Source: Clostridia bacterium (GTDB lineage: Bacteria; Bacillota; Clostridia; Acetivibrionales; DSM-2933). Taken from it: a stretch of DNA of 55,268 nucleotides. The stretch's first letter is position 1; the number at the start of each line of letters is the position of its first letter. Under the pieces are notes generated by a model that did not search any database, was not told where the DNA came from, and was given only the letters and a program-made list of their open reading frames with translations. Where the stretch lies: contig JAOAEJ010000074.1 in the NCBI GenBank assembly GCA_026416815.1, forward strand, positions 1 to 55,268, in the 5' to 3' direction. The position numbers and the translations under genes are program-made. Below, one piece after another: positions 25,245 through 33,153 of the stretch.

Positions 25245-26375
25245 ATGCGCATACAGGATGTTATGGTTAATCTGCTATTGAAGCAGCCCTTTTACGGGTA
25301 TATTGCAGCTACGGTTACGCCTGTTGAGAGCTTTGATATCCCTACGGTAAGTATGATATCCACTCCTTCCTTAAAGCTGCTGTATAATAAAAGCTGGTAT
25401 GAGGCACTGAAGGATGAGCAAGCTGTAGGCGTGGTTATTCACGAGCTGCTGCATATGGTACTGCTTCACCCTTATAGGAAGGTTAATAGAGATCACAACC
25501 TTTGGACCATTGCATGTGATATGGCTGTCAATGAGCATATTGACCCCGCTTTACTGCCCGCCAATGCCATAACCGTTGAAAAGATTGCAAAGGAGATAAA
25601 GGAGACAATTCCGGCTCTCAAAGGTGCGGAATTCTATTATGATATTATAGCCAAGACTAAAAATAAAATAAGCATTGTAGGGACTGATAGGGAAATTAAG
25701 ATTGTACTTAGGACAGGGCAGGAGCTAAAGGCAAATAACTCTATGGAGAGTGATTCCTCGGAGATAAACAAAAATGCGTTTAAAGGTATGCTTACCGAAT
25801 TGGTTGAACAGGCAGAAGCCGAAGGGGAAATTCCTACAGGTTTAAGCAGCTTTGTTAGCGAAATCTATAAAACTAGCGAAATAAACTGGCGGAATGTGCT
25901 AAAGAGGTTTTTGTCGGGAAAAGGTAAAGTGCTAAAAAGCAAGACATGCAAAAGGGAATCAAAGAGATTTGAAAACCTGCCGGGGAACAGGCGTACAGTT
26001 GGTACCACCGCACTGTTGGCCCTTGATGAAAGCGGGTCTATCTCCGAGAAACAAACTGCCAGGTTTTACAATGAGTTGTTAGCAATTAGAAAAATAACCG
26101 GTACTTCTATCAGCGTTACACAGTTTGATACCGAGTGTACGCAGCCTATTCCCATCGAAAAATATATTAGGGAAAAGAGGAGAGTGAAAAACGGAGGTAC
26201 TGATTTCAGACCTATCTTTCATATGGCTGATAAAATGCGGATACCTTTACTTATAATTTTCACCGATGGTGATGGAACTGTGCCGGAGAATACAAATCAG
26301 AAGGTTTTGTGGGTTCTGACAAAAGCCGGAAAAAAGCCGGCAGAATATGGACACTGTATTACGTTTGATGTATAG
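25245..26375 (+). CDS. VWA-like protein with N-terminal zincin-like domain (DUF2201 type)
   Basis: A 376-residue cytosolic protein. The N-terminal domain contains HELLHMVLLH (from His66), an HExxH zinc-binding motif with a downstream His, as in the putative metallopeptidase domain of DUF2201 proteins. A charged middle (about 150-220) leads to a von Willebrand A-like domain with the MIDAS start DESGSIS (from Asp261), a conserved Thr in NGGTDFRP and FTDGDG. Such proteins are usually encoded with a MoxR ATPase, as here. Whether the zincin site is proteolytic is untested. AAGGAGGAG precedes the ATG. Confidence 0.87.
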   Translation: MRIQDVMVNLLLKQPFYGYIAATVTPVESFDIPTVSMISTPSLKLLYNKSWYEALKDEQAVGVVIHELLHMVLLHPYRKVNRDHNLWTIACDMAVNEHIDPALLPANAITVEKIAKEIKETIPALKGAEFYYDIIAKTKNKISIVGTDREIKIVLRTGQELKANNSMESDSSEINKNAFKGMLTELVEQAEAEGEIPTGLSSFVSEIYKTSEINWRNVLKRFLSGKGKVLKSKTCKRESKRFENLPGNRRTVGTTALLALDESGSISEKQTARFYNELLAIRKITGTSISVTQFDTECTQPIPIEKYIREKRRVKNGGTDFRPIFHMADKMRIPLLIIFTDGDGTVPENTNQKVLWVLTKAGKKPAEYGHCITFDV

Positions 26376-26387
26376 AGGAGGAAGCTT

Positions 26388-26756
26388 ATGCTGCCGGAGT
26401 ATTATATTGTTGGAGGATATATAAAAATTCAAAGGAATATATTTGTCAGGGAAATGTTAGGCAAGGACAGCCGCCTGAGGGCTTTACTCAACTGGGGAAC
26501 AACAAAAGACTTTGCAAAGAAACATCCTTTGGTTGATGAGGCTGGACAGGATGATACTATCACTATTAATTTCAGCAGTGATGCAAACGTAAATATTGGT
26601 GAATCTCCTAAGGAAATTTTAGAGGAATTAAAAGCTAAGTATAGTAAAAACATAAAGGGTAAGGTCTCATGCAGGGGTTCCTACTGGAATACCGTTTCAT
26701 TCTTTGAAGTAGATTTGAATTCTGATGATGATAAAATAGAATATGTACTTAAGTGA
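26388..26756 (+). CDS. small protein of unknown function, third gene of the MoxR/VWA operon
   Basis: A 122-residue acidic protein with no recognised family, signal peptide or membrane segment. It starts 12 bases after the VWA gene with an AGAGGAGGAAG site, so it is part of the operon. The second half (KEILEELKAKYSKNIKGKVSCRGSYWNTVSFFEVDL) looks like a small alpha/beta domain. It could be the client or an adaptor of the ATPase/VWA pair; this is inferred only from position. No catalytic motif is visible. Confidence 0.7.
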   Translation: MLPEYYIVGGYIKIQRNIFVREMLGKDSRLRALLNWGTTKDFAKKHPLVDEAGQDDTITINFSSDANVNIGESPKEILEELKAKYSKNIKGKVSCRGSYWNTVSFFEVDLNSDDDKIEYVLK

Positions 26757-26881
26757 TGAAAAATAAGTATTATGTAAATAGCAATAAAGATTTTGCATAG
26801 AAAAATTAATTGCTGTAAGAAACCTTCATTGACCTGTTCTTTCTAAGTAGTGAATACATTACATGTCTTTACATTCAAGCA

Positions 26882-26909
26882 GAGTCAAAGAACGTTCCTT
26901 GACTCTGTT
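26882..26909. terminator. hairpin between convergent operons
   Basis: CAGAGTCAA pairs with TTGACTCTG around a short loop (AGAACGTTCC). It lies between the MoxR operon and the minus-strand PLD gene. No long T-run follows on either strand, so the call as terminator is weak. Confidence 0.45.
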
Positions 26910-26918
26910 AGTGCCTGA

Positions 26919-28415
26919 TTATCTGGGATCGATTACTTGCTCGTAGATATAATTTTGATTGAGCGATAATGGAACCATCTCCGGTGTCCATTTCTGGACT
27001 AATGCAGTGCTTGGCAGCCTGTTCCATCTTGCAATGCCATCACCGATGTTTAGTACTTCTCTCTTAGCAACTCCCAGATGACGAGACCAGCGCTCTAGTC
27101 TGAGTCGAGCAGCAAGTGAGCGTGGTTCATCATTATCAGCTGCTTTCCCGGTCACTGTAACAAGGATTTCGGAATCATGATACCATGATCGATTGCTGCA
27201 ATTAACCGACCCGATAGTTACAACCTCATCATCAGTGAGTGTCAGTTTGGCATGCAAGTAGCTTCCATTTCCTGATCTTGATTTCTCACGATTTGTCATC
27301 TCAAATATCTTAATGCGAGATGGATACAAGCTGATTAGGGGGCGCCAGAAATCAGACCGCCTTTTACTAACCCATGGTATATCAGCAACATCCGATGGTG
27401 CCATAACTCCAATCACATTAAGGTTGATGTTTTTGTTCAAGCTGTTTCGTAAAGCTTTATATAGTTCCTCGGTTCCGATGAGGTACTGATCCTCGAAATA
27501 GATATAACTCTTAGCATTGTCTACTATCTTCAGTATTGCGTCTGCTGCATTCCTTACCGCACGGCCCTTAAACGGATAATCCATACCATAGGTGTGAGTT
27601 ACCTGTGCAGACGCAGCGCCGACGGAGGCTGGTGAGACTGAGACGCCATCTCCCCTCAAGGGATGATTTTTACCTTCAGGATGTAGTTTCCAACGATTAA
27701 CAAAGGTCTTTAGAACATCTCCGGCAACTGGTCCCACAACCCGTAGAGTAACGTCCTCTAAAGGGGCGCCTTTTGTTGTCGTTGGGTTTTTTGCCTTTGC
27801 TCCTACCGGGTATATCCTATCTGCGTTGAAATCTGCGCTTCCAACATATGCGATTAAACCACTTTTATTTTTTACAATTAATATTTTCTGATGATGTGAT
27901 CCAAAAAGACGGTGGTTGCCGTCAAGAATTCCTTTAGAATCAGTAGAGCACGAGCTGATGTGCTTCACTGATTCTGTGTTAATTGAAGAAAGCAAAGGAT
28001 CACCAAAGATTGAAACGGGCAGAGACAGAAGAGCAACCGGCAATCCCGAAAAATCAACTTGATTCTTATGCCTCCACAGCATGGCACACACCTGAGCACC
28101 GGGTATAGTGGGCAGCAAAGGCTGTGAAGAGAGTGAGTTAGGGTCAATTTTTGGCTTTGTGATGAAAGATAAAACTTCACGAAGCGTCATAGGCTGTGGA
28201 GTCGCATTTGGGTCCCCAAGTGGAATATCTACATCACACCACCAACCAGCTATATATACAAAGCTATCTTTGCCGCCGGTTACCATTAAATCCGCCAGCA
28301 TTGATGAATAAAGCTTTCGATTGTCAGTAAAAAACAAAACGTTATTTCCGGGTTTGGCTTCTTCTAGCCCGCTTATAGAATTTGGCGGTAAGAAGAAGTC
28401 GGTTTCCTTAGACAT
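26919..28415 (-). CDS. phospholipase D superfamily protein
   Basis: A 498-residue protein with two HKD-type motifs. The second is canonical (HAKLTLTD followed by GSVNCSNRS). The first reads HHQKILIVK, with Lys at the usual Asp position, followed by GSADFN. PLD enzymes need one His from each half; the Asp loss may alter activity or substrate. Hydrophilic, with no evident signal peptide. ATG 28415 is preferred because GGGAGG lies seven bases upstream. Codon use and base composition look more GC-rich than neighbouring clostridial genes. It follows the 911-residue gene on the same strand, with repeats A6 and B3 between. Possible roles are phosphatidyl transfer, lipid cleavage or nucleic-acid cleavage; none is favoured. 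Confidence 0.85.
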   Translation of the reverse strand: MSKETDFFLPPNSISGLEEAKPGNNVLFFTDNRKLYSSMLADLMVTGGKDSFVYIAGWWCDVDIPLGDPNATPQPMTLREVLSFITKPKIDPNSLSSQPLLPTIPGAQVCAMLWRHKNQVDFSGLPVALLSLPVSIFGDPLLSSINTESVKHISSCSTDSKGILDGNHRLFGSHHQKILIVKNKSGLIAYVGSADFNADRIYPVGAKAKNPTTTKGAPLEDVTLRVVGPVAGDVLKTFVNRWKLHPEGKNHPLRGDGVSVSPASVGAASAQVTHTYGMDYPFKGRAVRNAADAILKIVDNAKSYIYFEDQYLIGTEELYKALRNSLNKNINLNVIGVMAPSDVADIPWVSKRRSDFWRPLISLYPSRIKIFEMTNREKSRSGNGSYLHAKLTLTDDEVVTIGSVNCSNRSWYHDSEILVTVTGKAADNDEPRSLAARLRLERWSRHLGVAKREVLNIGDGIARWNRLPSTALVQKWTPEMVPLSLNQNYIYEQVIDPR

Positions 28416-28480
28416 ATGCTTGCCTCCCATGATATTAATTTATGCCGAGTTTCGAAAGCCTGTAAAGGCTGGCAGTTTGT

Positions 28481-28561
28481 ATAGAAAGTTTACTGTAAAA
28501 CTTTTAATTGGGGGTGATAGGGTGGGGGCAAGATGTTTTTAACTTTACAGTAAACTATCTA
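28481..28561 (+). repeat. family A remnant with internal deletion (A6)
   Basis: Left end AGTTTACTGTAAAAC and right end TTTACAGTAAACTATCT are exact inverted ends. The interior keeps only TTAATTGGGGGTG and GGTGGGGGCAAGATG, so the three hairpins have been lost. It joins repeat B3 through ATCTATATAGATA. Confidence 0.75.
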
Positions 28562-28564
28562 TAT

Positions 28565-28664
28565 AGATAACCAAACTTAAAAGTGATTTTATACAGTTAG
28601 GCAAGTCGCACTTGTCACAGCTCGTTGCCTAACTGGAAATCACTAAGTTTAACTTTGGTTATCT
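28565..28664 (+). repeat. family B palindromic repeat, copy B3
   Basis: Ends AGATAACC/GGTTATCT as in B1, inner stem CAGTTAGGCAA/TTGCCTAACTG as in B2, loop CACTTGTCACAG. It therefore combines the outer ends of B1 with the core of B2. It lies 23 bases from the 3' end of the 911-residue gene. Confidence 0.85.
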
Positions 28665-28686
28665 CTAGTTAATTATTAAAAAACCA

Positions 28687-31422
28687 TCATTTATTAAAAT
28701 CAGTCGGTTTATATTCAACTCCGACAATCTGATCTGTCGGCAAAACCGTAATCCATTGGCTAAAGACTTGATTCGCAGGCAATCCTGCGTCAAAACCTCC
28801 AGCCAAATGGTCAAATCCCTTCTGGAAAACTTTATCCGCTTCTAATACATTAGTAATGTTGCTGTTTTGGTTTTCTAGCCGGTCAGCAATGGTTACCAAT
28901 ACCTCGCCAACGGTTTTGTCCCGAAATTCCGGATCATCTTCGCCAAGGTAAGGAGTATCCCAGCCGTCATTTTCGTGTCCTTCAATGCTTTGTAGCCACT
29001 TCAGAGCAGCTTTTTCACGACCTGGACGAATCGGTATGACTGCCTTTACCCAAGGTGCGTTTAAGAAGGCATTACGTAAATTGTCGCCATCCAATTGCAG
29101 CAGCCAACCAAGGGAACTGCCAAGCTTGGCTGGATTGGAGTCCTCGGTTATTTTGTAGTTGTCGGGCCGCTTTTCACCGCCCCACTTCACGATATCATCA
29201 TTCGTAAGTGAGAAGGATGTGTCTGCAACTTTTACGTTTAGGTTGACCTGCCCGCGGCGACGGCGCGGCATCCACCATTCAGGTGCGACAAAGTAAAGCA
29301 TTCCGTCCACGTCGAAAATTGACCGTATTATCTCCGAACGTACATGGCTAAGCCTTCGGTTCTCATCAGTATCGGGTAGGTTCCAGCTATCTAGCATTAG
29401 CCGCTCAATCAATTGACGATAAATAATGGTGCGTTCTTCTTCGCGCAAGTCCCAGGATGGGCGGTGGCGGATGTTATTGGCGTCTTTAATACGCTCACGC
29501 ACGCTATCCATAAAGCTCTTTCTATAAAGTTGCTGCTTTTCGGTATCATACTGCTCCTGAGCCTTTTTCTTGATTGCTTCATAATCCTCAAAAGCCTTAT
29601 CAAGCGGCTTGTAGATTAATTCTACTTCCAGATTGATGACATTTTCACCGCCGAAATTCACACGCTCCATAATAATTGTAAACGCATTGGAGGTATTATT
29701 TACGCTAAGCTCCTTGACAATAGCTATCTTGCTCCCTTGAGGACCCAAAATTCGGACTTCCTTCAGTTGATAGTTACTTTTCGGCGGATCGAACTTAAAG
29801 TGAAACGGACCCATGACTGTCTGGCTATCATCATCATCCGGATCGCCCTTTATCCTACTAAGATGTTTACCTTTATAAAGCGTATTTGCCGTTTCCAGAT
29901 ACACGTATTCGTAGTTCGCCCGGTTGTTAGTGTAATTCAATATCGGGTGGAACGGTATGGGGGCAACAACCTTCGTTGAAATGTCTGCTGGAGGCGGAAC
30001 TTGCTCCGGACCCTTTAGGTTTGACACATCAGGTGATTCTGCAAAATGTACCAATTCAGAAAGTCCCAGCGTCTTTCCTGGGTCGTCTATGAACACCTGC
30101 CAACACAGATGGGTTCCGAGATCTTGCAGCTGCACTCCGACACGTCGCATTTTACGCCGCAATTCATAGTTGATAAGATTGGTTGTTTGGTTCTGCAGAA
30201 CATAACGCCGACTCCGTGTATCGGTAGTTTCCGTCACAGTCTTGAACACAGACTTATAACTACGCTTGATCTCCGTGGAAAGCTTTTCGCTCTGCTCACG
30301 AGTCTGTTTATGTGTCGTTTCCCGTGCTTCCTTGCGGGTGGATTCCAGCCCGAAGTTAGCAGAAACCGTGCCTTGGTAGACGCCATATGTTACTGAATGA
30401 GTAGTGGACATTCCTAGCTTGGTACTGCTTTCGTTTTCTGATTTGACAGCGTCGCTTAGCTCGTCTTTGAGTGTTTCGCTCTGCTCCGACCGGGTTGTGC
30501 TTTCCAGTGCAGTTTCTAGTGAGCGCTCAAGGACAGTCTTGCGTGTACTGACCTCGATCAATTCTATCGTAGTGCCTGGCGCTAACCATACATGTTCTAC
30601 CGGCTCTCCCAAAAAGGTGCCCAAATCGAAGAAATACTGGCGGAATAAATGCACGAAACCGACAGGGGATAGTACGCCACTCTTATCGTTAGGATCGATG
30701 TTTGCCAACGGGTCGTTAGGACGGAGGATGTCGGAGAGCGGCGGGGCAATTTTTACTGTAAAGAGCTTCTTAAGTTCGTTTGGATCCTGACCTTCTTGGG
30801 AATCTGCATAATAAAGCAATAAAGCTGCGATTTGTGATTCGTACTGCATTAAATTGAGATGCTTTGCCTTTGCAGCTTCAAGTATTTTATCTGTGATAGC
30901 ACTCCCTTGTGCTTGCTCAAGCATCTCCTGATTCAATTGAGCTTGGTATGTGTTTTGAACTTTATACAACCCCGGAAGGGTTTCTAGGGTTACTGCGTCA
31001 GGCATATCCAGTAGATTATGAACTATCTGCTTCCACTCGTCACTCTCCGGCAAACGACCGCTATGATTATCCACAAATGCTTGTACTCTGGCATGGAAGA
31101 GTGTCAATAACTCCGAGCCAAGGTTCTTAGTAAGAAGGACTTTGAAGGGTGATTTTCTGCTGCCAGGTTCGAGAGGTACAGCTTTAAAGATTGTGTCTCT
31201 AATGGAATCGTATGTTTCGATTCGAACTTCTCCGGGGCCAGGCAGCACTCTTCCGTCCAGAATACGCTTAACTTGCGGATCAATCGTTGGGCCTCCACGT
31301 TGAACCCATTTTTTTGTAAGATTAGACTGCCAGCCTAATAAAGGTTGATAGACTCCATAGTGTTCGCTTGCATAAGGCGGTATGCCCTTATATTTATCAA
31401 TATCTTTTAAGAGGTCAAACAT
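28687..31422 (-). CDS. large protein of unknown family (911 residues), probably horizontally acquired
   Basis: I do not recognise a family. The protein has no signal peptide or membrane segment. The N-terminal third is helical and charged. A Ser/Thr/Glu/Lys-rich, probably coiled-coil stretch (about 300-430) repeats patterns such as ESTTRSEQSETLKDELS and TRKEARETTHKQTREQSEK. Then come a beta-rich middle and an Arg/Trp-rich C-terminal part (EWWMPRRRRGQ, DRLENQNSN). AAGGAG precedes the ATG. Base composition appears clearly higher in GC than flanking genes and codons differ, so I infer transfer together with the PLD-like gene downstream. The layout could suit a structural or particle-associated protein or a toxin-like scaffold, but there is no motif to support a function. 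Confidence 0.75.
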   Translation of the reverse strand: MFDLLKDIDKYKGIPPYASEHYGVYQPLLGWQSNLTKKWVQRGGPTIDPQVKRILDGRVLPGPGEVRIETYDSIRDTIFKAVPLEPGSRKSPFKVLLTKNLGSELLTLFHARVQAFVDNHSGRLPESDEWKQIVHNLLDMPDAVTLETLPGLYKVQNTYQAQLNQEMLEQAQGSAITDKILEAAKAKHLNLMQYESQIAALLLYYADSQEGQDPNELKKLFTVKIAPPLSDILRPNDPLANIDPNDKSGVLSPVGFVHLFRQYFFDLGTFLGEPVEHVWLAPGTTIELIEVSTRKTVLERSLETALESTTRSEQSETLKDELSDAVKSENESSTKLGMSTTHSVTYGVYQGTVSANFGLESTRKEARETTHKQTREQSEKLSTEIKRSYKSVFKTVTETTDTRSRRYVLQNQTTNLINYELRRKMRRVGVQLQDLGTHLCWQVFIDDPGKTLGLSELVHFAESPDVSNLKGPEQVPPPADISTKVVAPIPFHPILNYTNNRANYEYVYLETANTLYKGKHLSRIKGDPDDDDSQTVMGPFHFKFDPPKSNYQLKEVRILGPQGSKIAIVKELSVNNTSNAFTIIMERVNFGGENVINLEVELIYKPLDKAFEDYEAIKKKAQEQYDTEKQQLYRKSFMDSVRERIKDANNIRHRPSWDLREEERTIIYRQLIERLMLDSWNLPDTDENRRLSHVRSEIIRSIFDVDGMLYFVAPEWWMPRRRRGQVNLNVKVADTSFSLTNDDIVKWGGEKRPDNYKITEDSNPAKLGSSLGWLLQLDGDNLRNAFLNAPWVKAVIPIRPGREKAALKWLQSIEGHENDGWDTPYLGEDDPEFRDKTVGEVLVTIADRLENQNSNITNVLEADKVFQKGFDHLAGGFDAGLPANQVFSQWITVLPTDQIVGVEYKPTDFNK

Positions 31423-31618
31423 AATAGTACTCCTTGTATGTTGATTTTTGAGATTACCGTGTCGGGTTCTCTGATAGGCTAGTGGCTTCCTTGCCCTGTA
31501 TAAACGGTGTCATTGATTCAATTACCTGATTATCTTTCCCAAAGTGGTTGAACTTATTTATAAATTGTTTGAATTAGGGTGGAATGCAATTTTATCTTAA
31601 AAAATTCTTTCAAAGATA

Positions 31619-31647
31619 TTGACACAAATTACCTTTAGTCATATACT
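31619..31647 (+). promoter_or_regulatory. sigma-A promoter of the membrane protein/regulator operon
   Basis: A perfect TTGACA (31619-31624) and TATACT (31642-31647) with 17-base spacing. Confidence 0.75.
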
Positions 31648-31662
31648 TTATAATATAAAGTA
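31644..31662 (+). promoter_or_regulatory. palindromic operator over the -10 region
   Basis: TACTTTATA and TATAAAGTA form a perfect 9-bp inverted repeat around one base, overlapping the -10 box, and a further ACTTTATA half-site follows. It is a natural binding site for the winged-helix regulator encoded by the second gene, suggesting autorepression. The link is inferred. Confidence 0.6.
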
Positions 31663-31691
31663 CTTTATAAATATACGAAGGAGATGATTGT

Positions 31692-32342
31692 ATGGATGAA
31701 AAAATTTTACATGAGGCTGTTGAAAATATTTCGCTGATAAAAGGGGTGATTGATCGAACGAGTAAATCTTTTATTGCATTTAGTAAAATATTTATTTATT
31801 GGGGACTGCTTTTTATTCTGAACAGCGTAATTACCCTGCTGATGATTCTTAATAGGGAGCAAGCATTCGAGATAGCAATGCGATATCCAGCGCTGAATTT
31901 TATTTTTCCTGTCGGTATCATTACATTATTAGCTGTTCTAATCTATAGAGCGGTATCAAAAAAGATACCCCTTGTGGGTTTAGAAAAGCACTTGATGAAA
32001 GTATGGGTATTAGTTTTGGCAATGAATGTTTTACCGCCCAAAATTAGTATTAATACTGCAAATGCAGCAACGGATCCGGGGAGTATTAGCGTGTACGCAA
32101 GCAATTTTTCAGTAATGCTATTTAGTTTAGCAATTGCCTTAATTGTAACCTCTTTATTTACAGGTTATAAGCAGCTGAGTTATATAGGAGCTATTTATAT
32201 CACAATAAGTGTATTACATGCATACTTGAATTTAGCCATATTCGAAGGCTCGTTAATCCAGCTTTTATCGTTGATACTACTTCCCCTCACCTTCTTATAT
32301 ACAGGATTTTTCTTGAAGTCCCAACAAGCGAGGAGGAATTAA
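31692..32342 (+). CDS. multi-pass membrane protein of unknown function
   Basis: A 216-residue protein with about six hydrophobic segments (about 32-50, 70-88, 100-112, 130-152, 157-174, 180-207) and charged ends. No transporter or enzyme motif is evident. AAGGAGATG precedes the ATG. One base separates its stop from the TTG start of a winged-helix regulator, so the two are co-translated. Small membrane protein plus regulator pairs of this kind are common in Firmicutes and often answer to cell-envelope or peptide stress; no specific role can be assigned. Confidence 0.75.
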   Translation: MDEKILHEAVENISLIKGVIDRTSKSFIAFSKIFIYWGLLFILNSVITLLMILNREQAFEIAMRYPALNFIFPVGIITLLAVLIYRAVSKKIPLVGLEKHLMKVWVLVLAMNVLPPKISINTANAATDPGSISVYASNFSVMLFSLAIALIVTSLFTGYKQLSYIGAIYITISVLHAYLNLAIFEGSLIQLLSLILLPLTFLYTGFFLKSQQARRN

Positions 32343-32343
32343 T

Positions 32344-32646
32344 TTGGATATTAATTCAATCCCCGATATATTTCAGTCAAAACTTAGAATTGCTGTAATA
32401 TCTTGCTTGTTGACAGGGGAAAAGACTTTCAAGGAAGTGAAGGAAATAACCGGTGCTACAGATGGAAATATAAGTGTCCAACTGTCGAAAATGGATGAAG
32501 GTGGATATGTGGAAATAAATAAGGATTTCTTCAATAATAAACCCCGTACCAGATACAAACTTACGGTAAAAGGGAAGAATGAATTTATTGACTATGTAAA
32601 CACACTGGATAATGTATTGAAGCAATATAATAATAAAGAGAAATAG
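32344..32646 (+). CDS. winged-helix transcriptional regulator (HTH, ArsR/MarR-like small type)
   Basis: A 100-residue DNA-binding protein. It shows the winged-helix pattern SKLRIAVISCLLTGEKTFKEVKEITGATDGNISVQLSKMDEGGYVEINK, with recognition helix near 38-50, then a wing (NNKPRTRYKLT) and a C-terminal helix for dimerisation. No metal ligands are seen. The start is TTG at 32344, seven bases after a perfect AGGAGG. It likely regulates its own operon through the palindrome over the promoter. The co-encoded membrane protein may modulate it. Confidence 0.85.
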   Translation: MDINSIPDIFQSKLRIAVISCLLTGEKTFKEVKEITGATDGNISVQLSKMDEGGYVEINKDFFNNKPRTRYKLTVKGKNEFIDYVNTLDNVLKQYNNKEK

Positions 32647-32669
32647 GTTCTATTGACAAAAATAAATGC

Positions 32670-32703
32670 AAAAGTCGGCAGATAAAGGTCTGCCGACTTT
32701 TTT
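32670..32703. terminator. strong bidirectional terminator
   Basis: AAAAGTCGGCAGA and TCTGCCGACTTTT form a perfect 13-bp stem with a six-base loop. T-runs exist on both strands, so it ends both the regulator gene and the convergent YjfB-like gene. Confidence 0.92.
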
Positions 32704-32899
32704 ACACTCTTATGTCGATGTTGCTGCCTAAATTGGGTTTGACTGAATGTTCCATTGTCTTTGCCGTTGCAACCTTCATATCATTCAGAAGAGAAGCAAC
32801 AGTCTGAGCATCCTGATTCATGGCCTTCCTGAGGTTGGCAACACCAAGGGCTTGTTTAATGCTGTAGTTATATTGTTGGACCATGCTGCTAATTTCCAT
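32702..32899 (-). CDS. YjfB-family putative motility protein
   Basis: A 65-residue protein matching the short YjfB family (MEISSMVQQYN...ALGVANLRKAMNQDAQTVASLLNDM...NLGSNIDIRV). In B. subtilis the family member belongs to the motility (sigma-D) regulon; its function is unknown. AAGGAGG precedes the ATG. The minus strand upstream contains TCCGATAT (32949-32956), resembling a sigma-D -10 box, without a good TAAA at the expected distance. It is the first sign of a motility-linked set in this part of the window. Confidence 0.85.
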   Translation of the reverse strand: MEISSMVQQYNYSIKQALGVANLRKAMNQDAQTVASLLNDMKVATAKTMEHSVKPNLGSNIDIRV

Positions 32900-33153
32900 A
32901 TAGCTGCCTCCTTCATTAAATTGCCAGTTTACTTAAAGTAATTATACCATATCGGAATGCAATGATAAATGAGGCTGAAGTACTAATACCTCTTGATTTA
33001 AAAGTAAACTAGCTATATACAAAATTCGCATATTAATGTAAATGTTTCTATAATATACTTGAGGATTATAAGTCTATTGTCCGATATAATAATTAGAATT
33101 CAAATTCATTGGAAAATTCTATATTCAAAAAAATTTTAAAAGGAGGTAATTCT

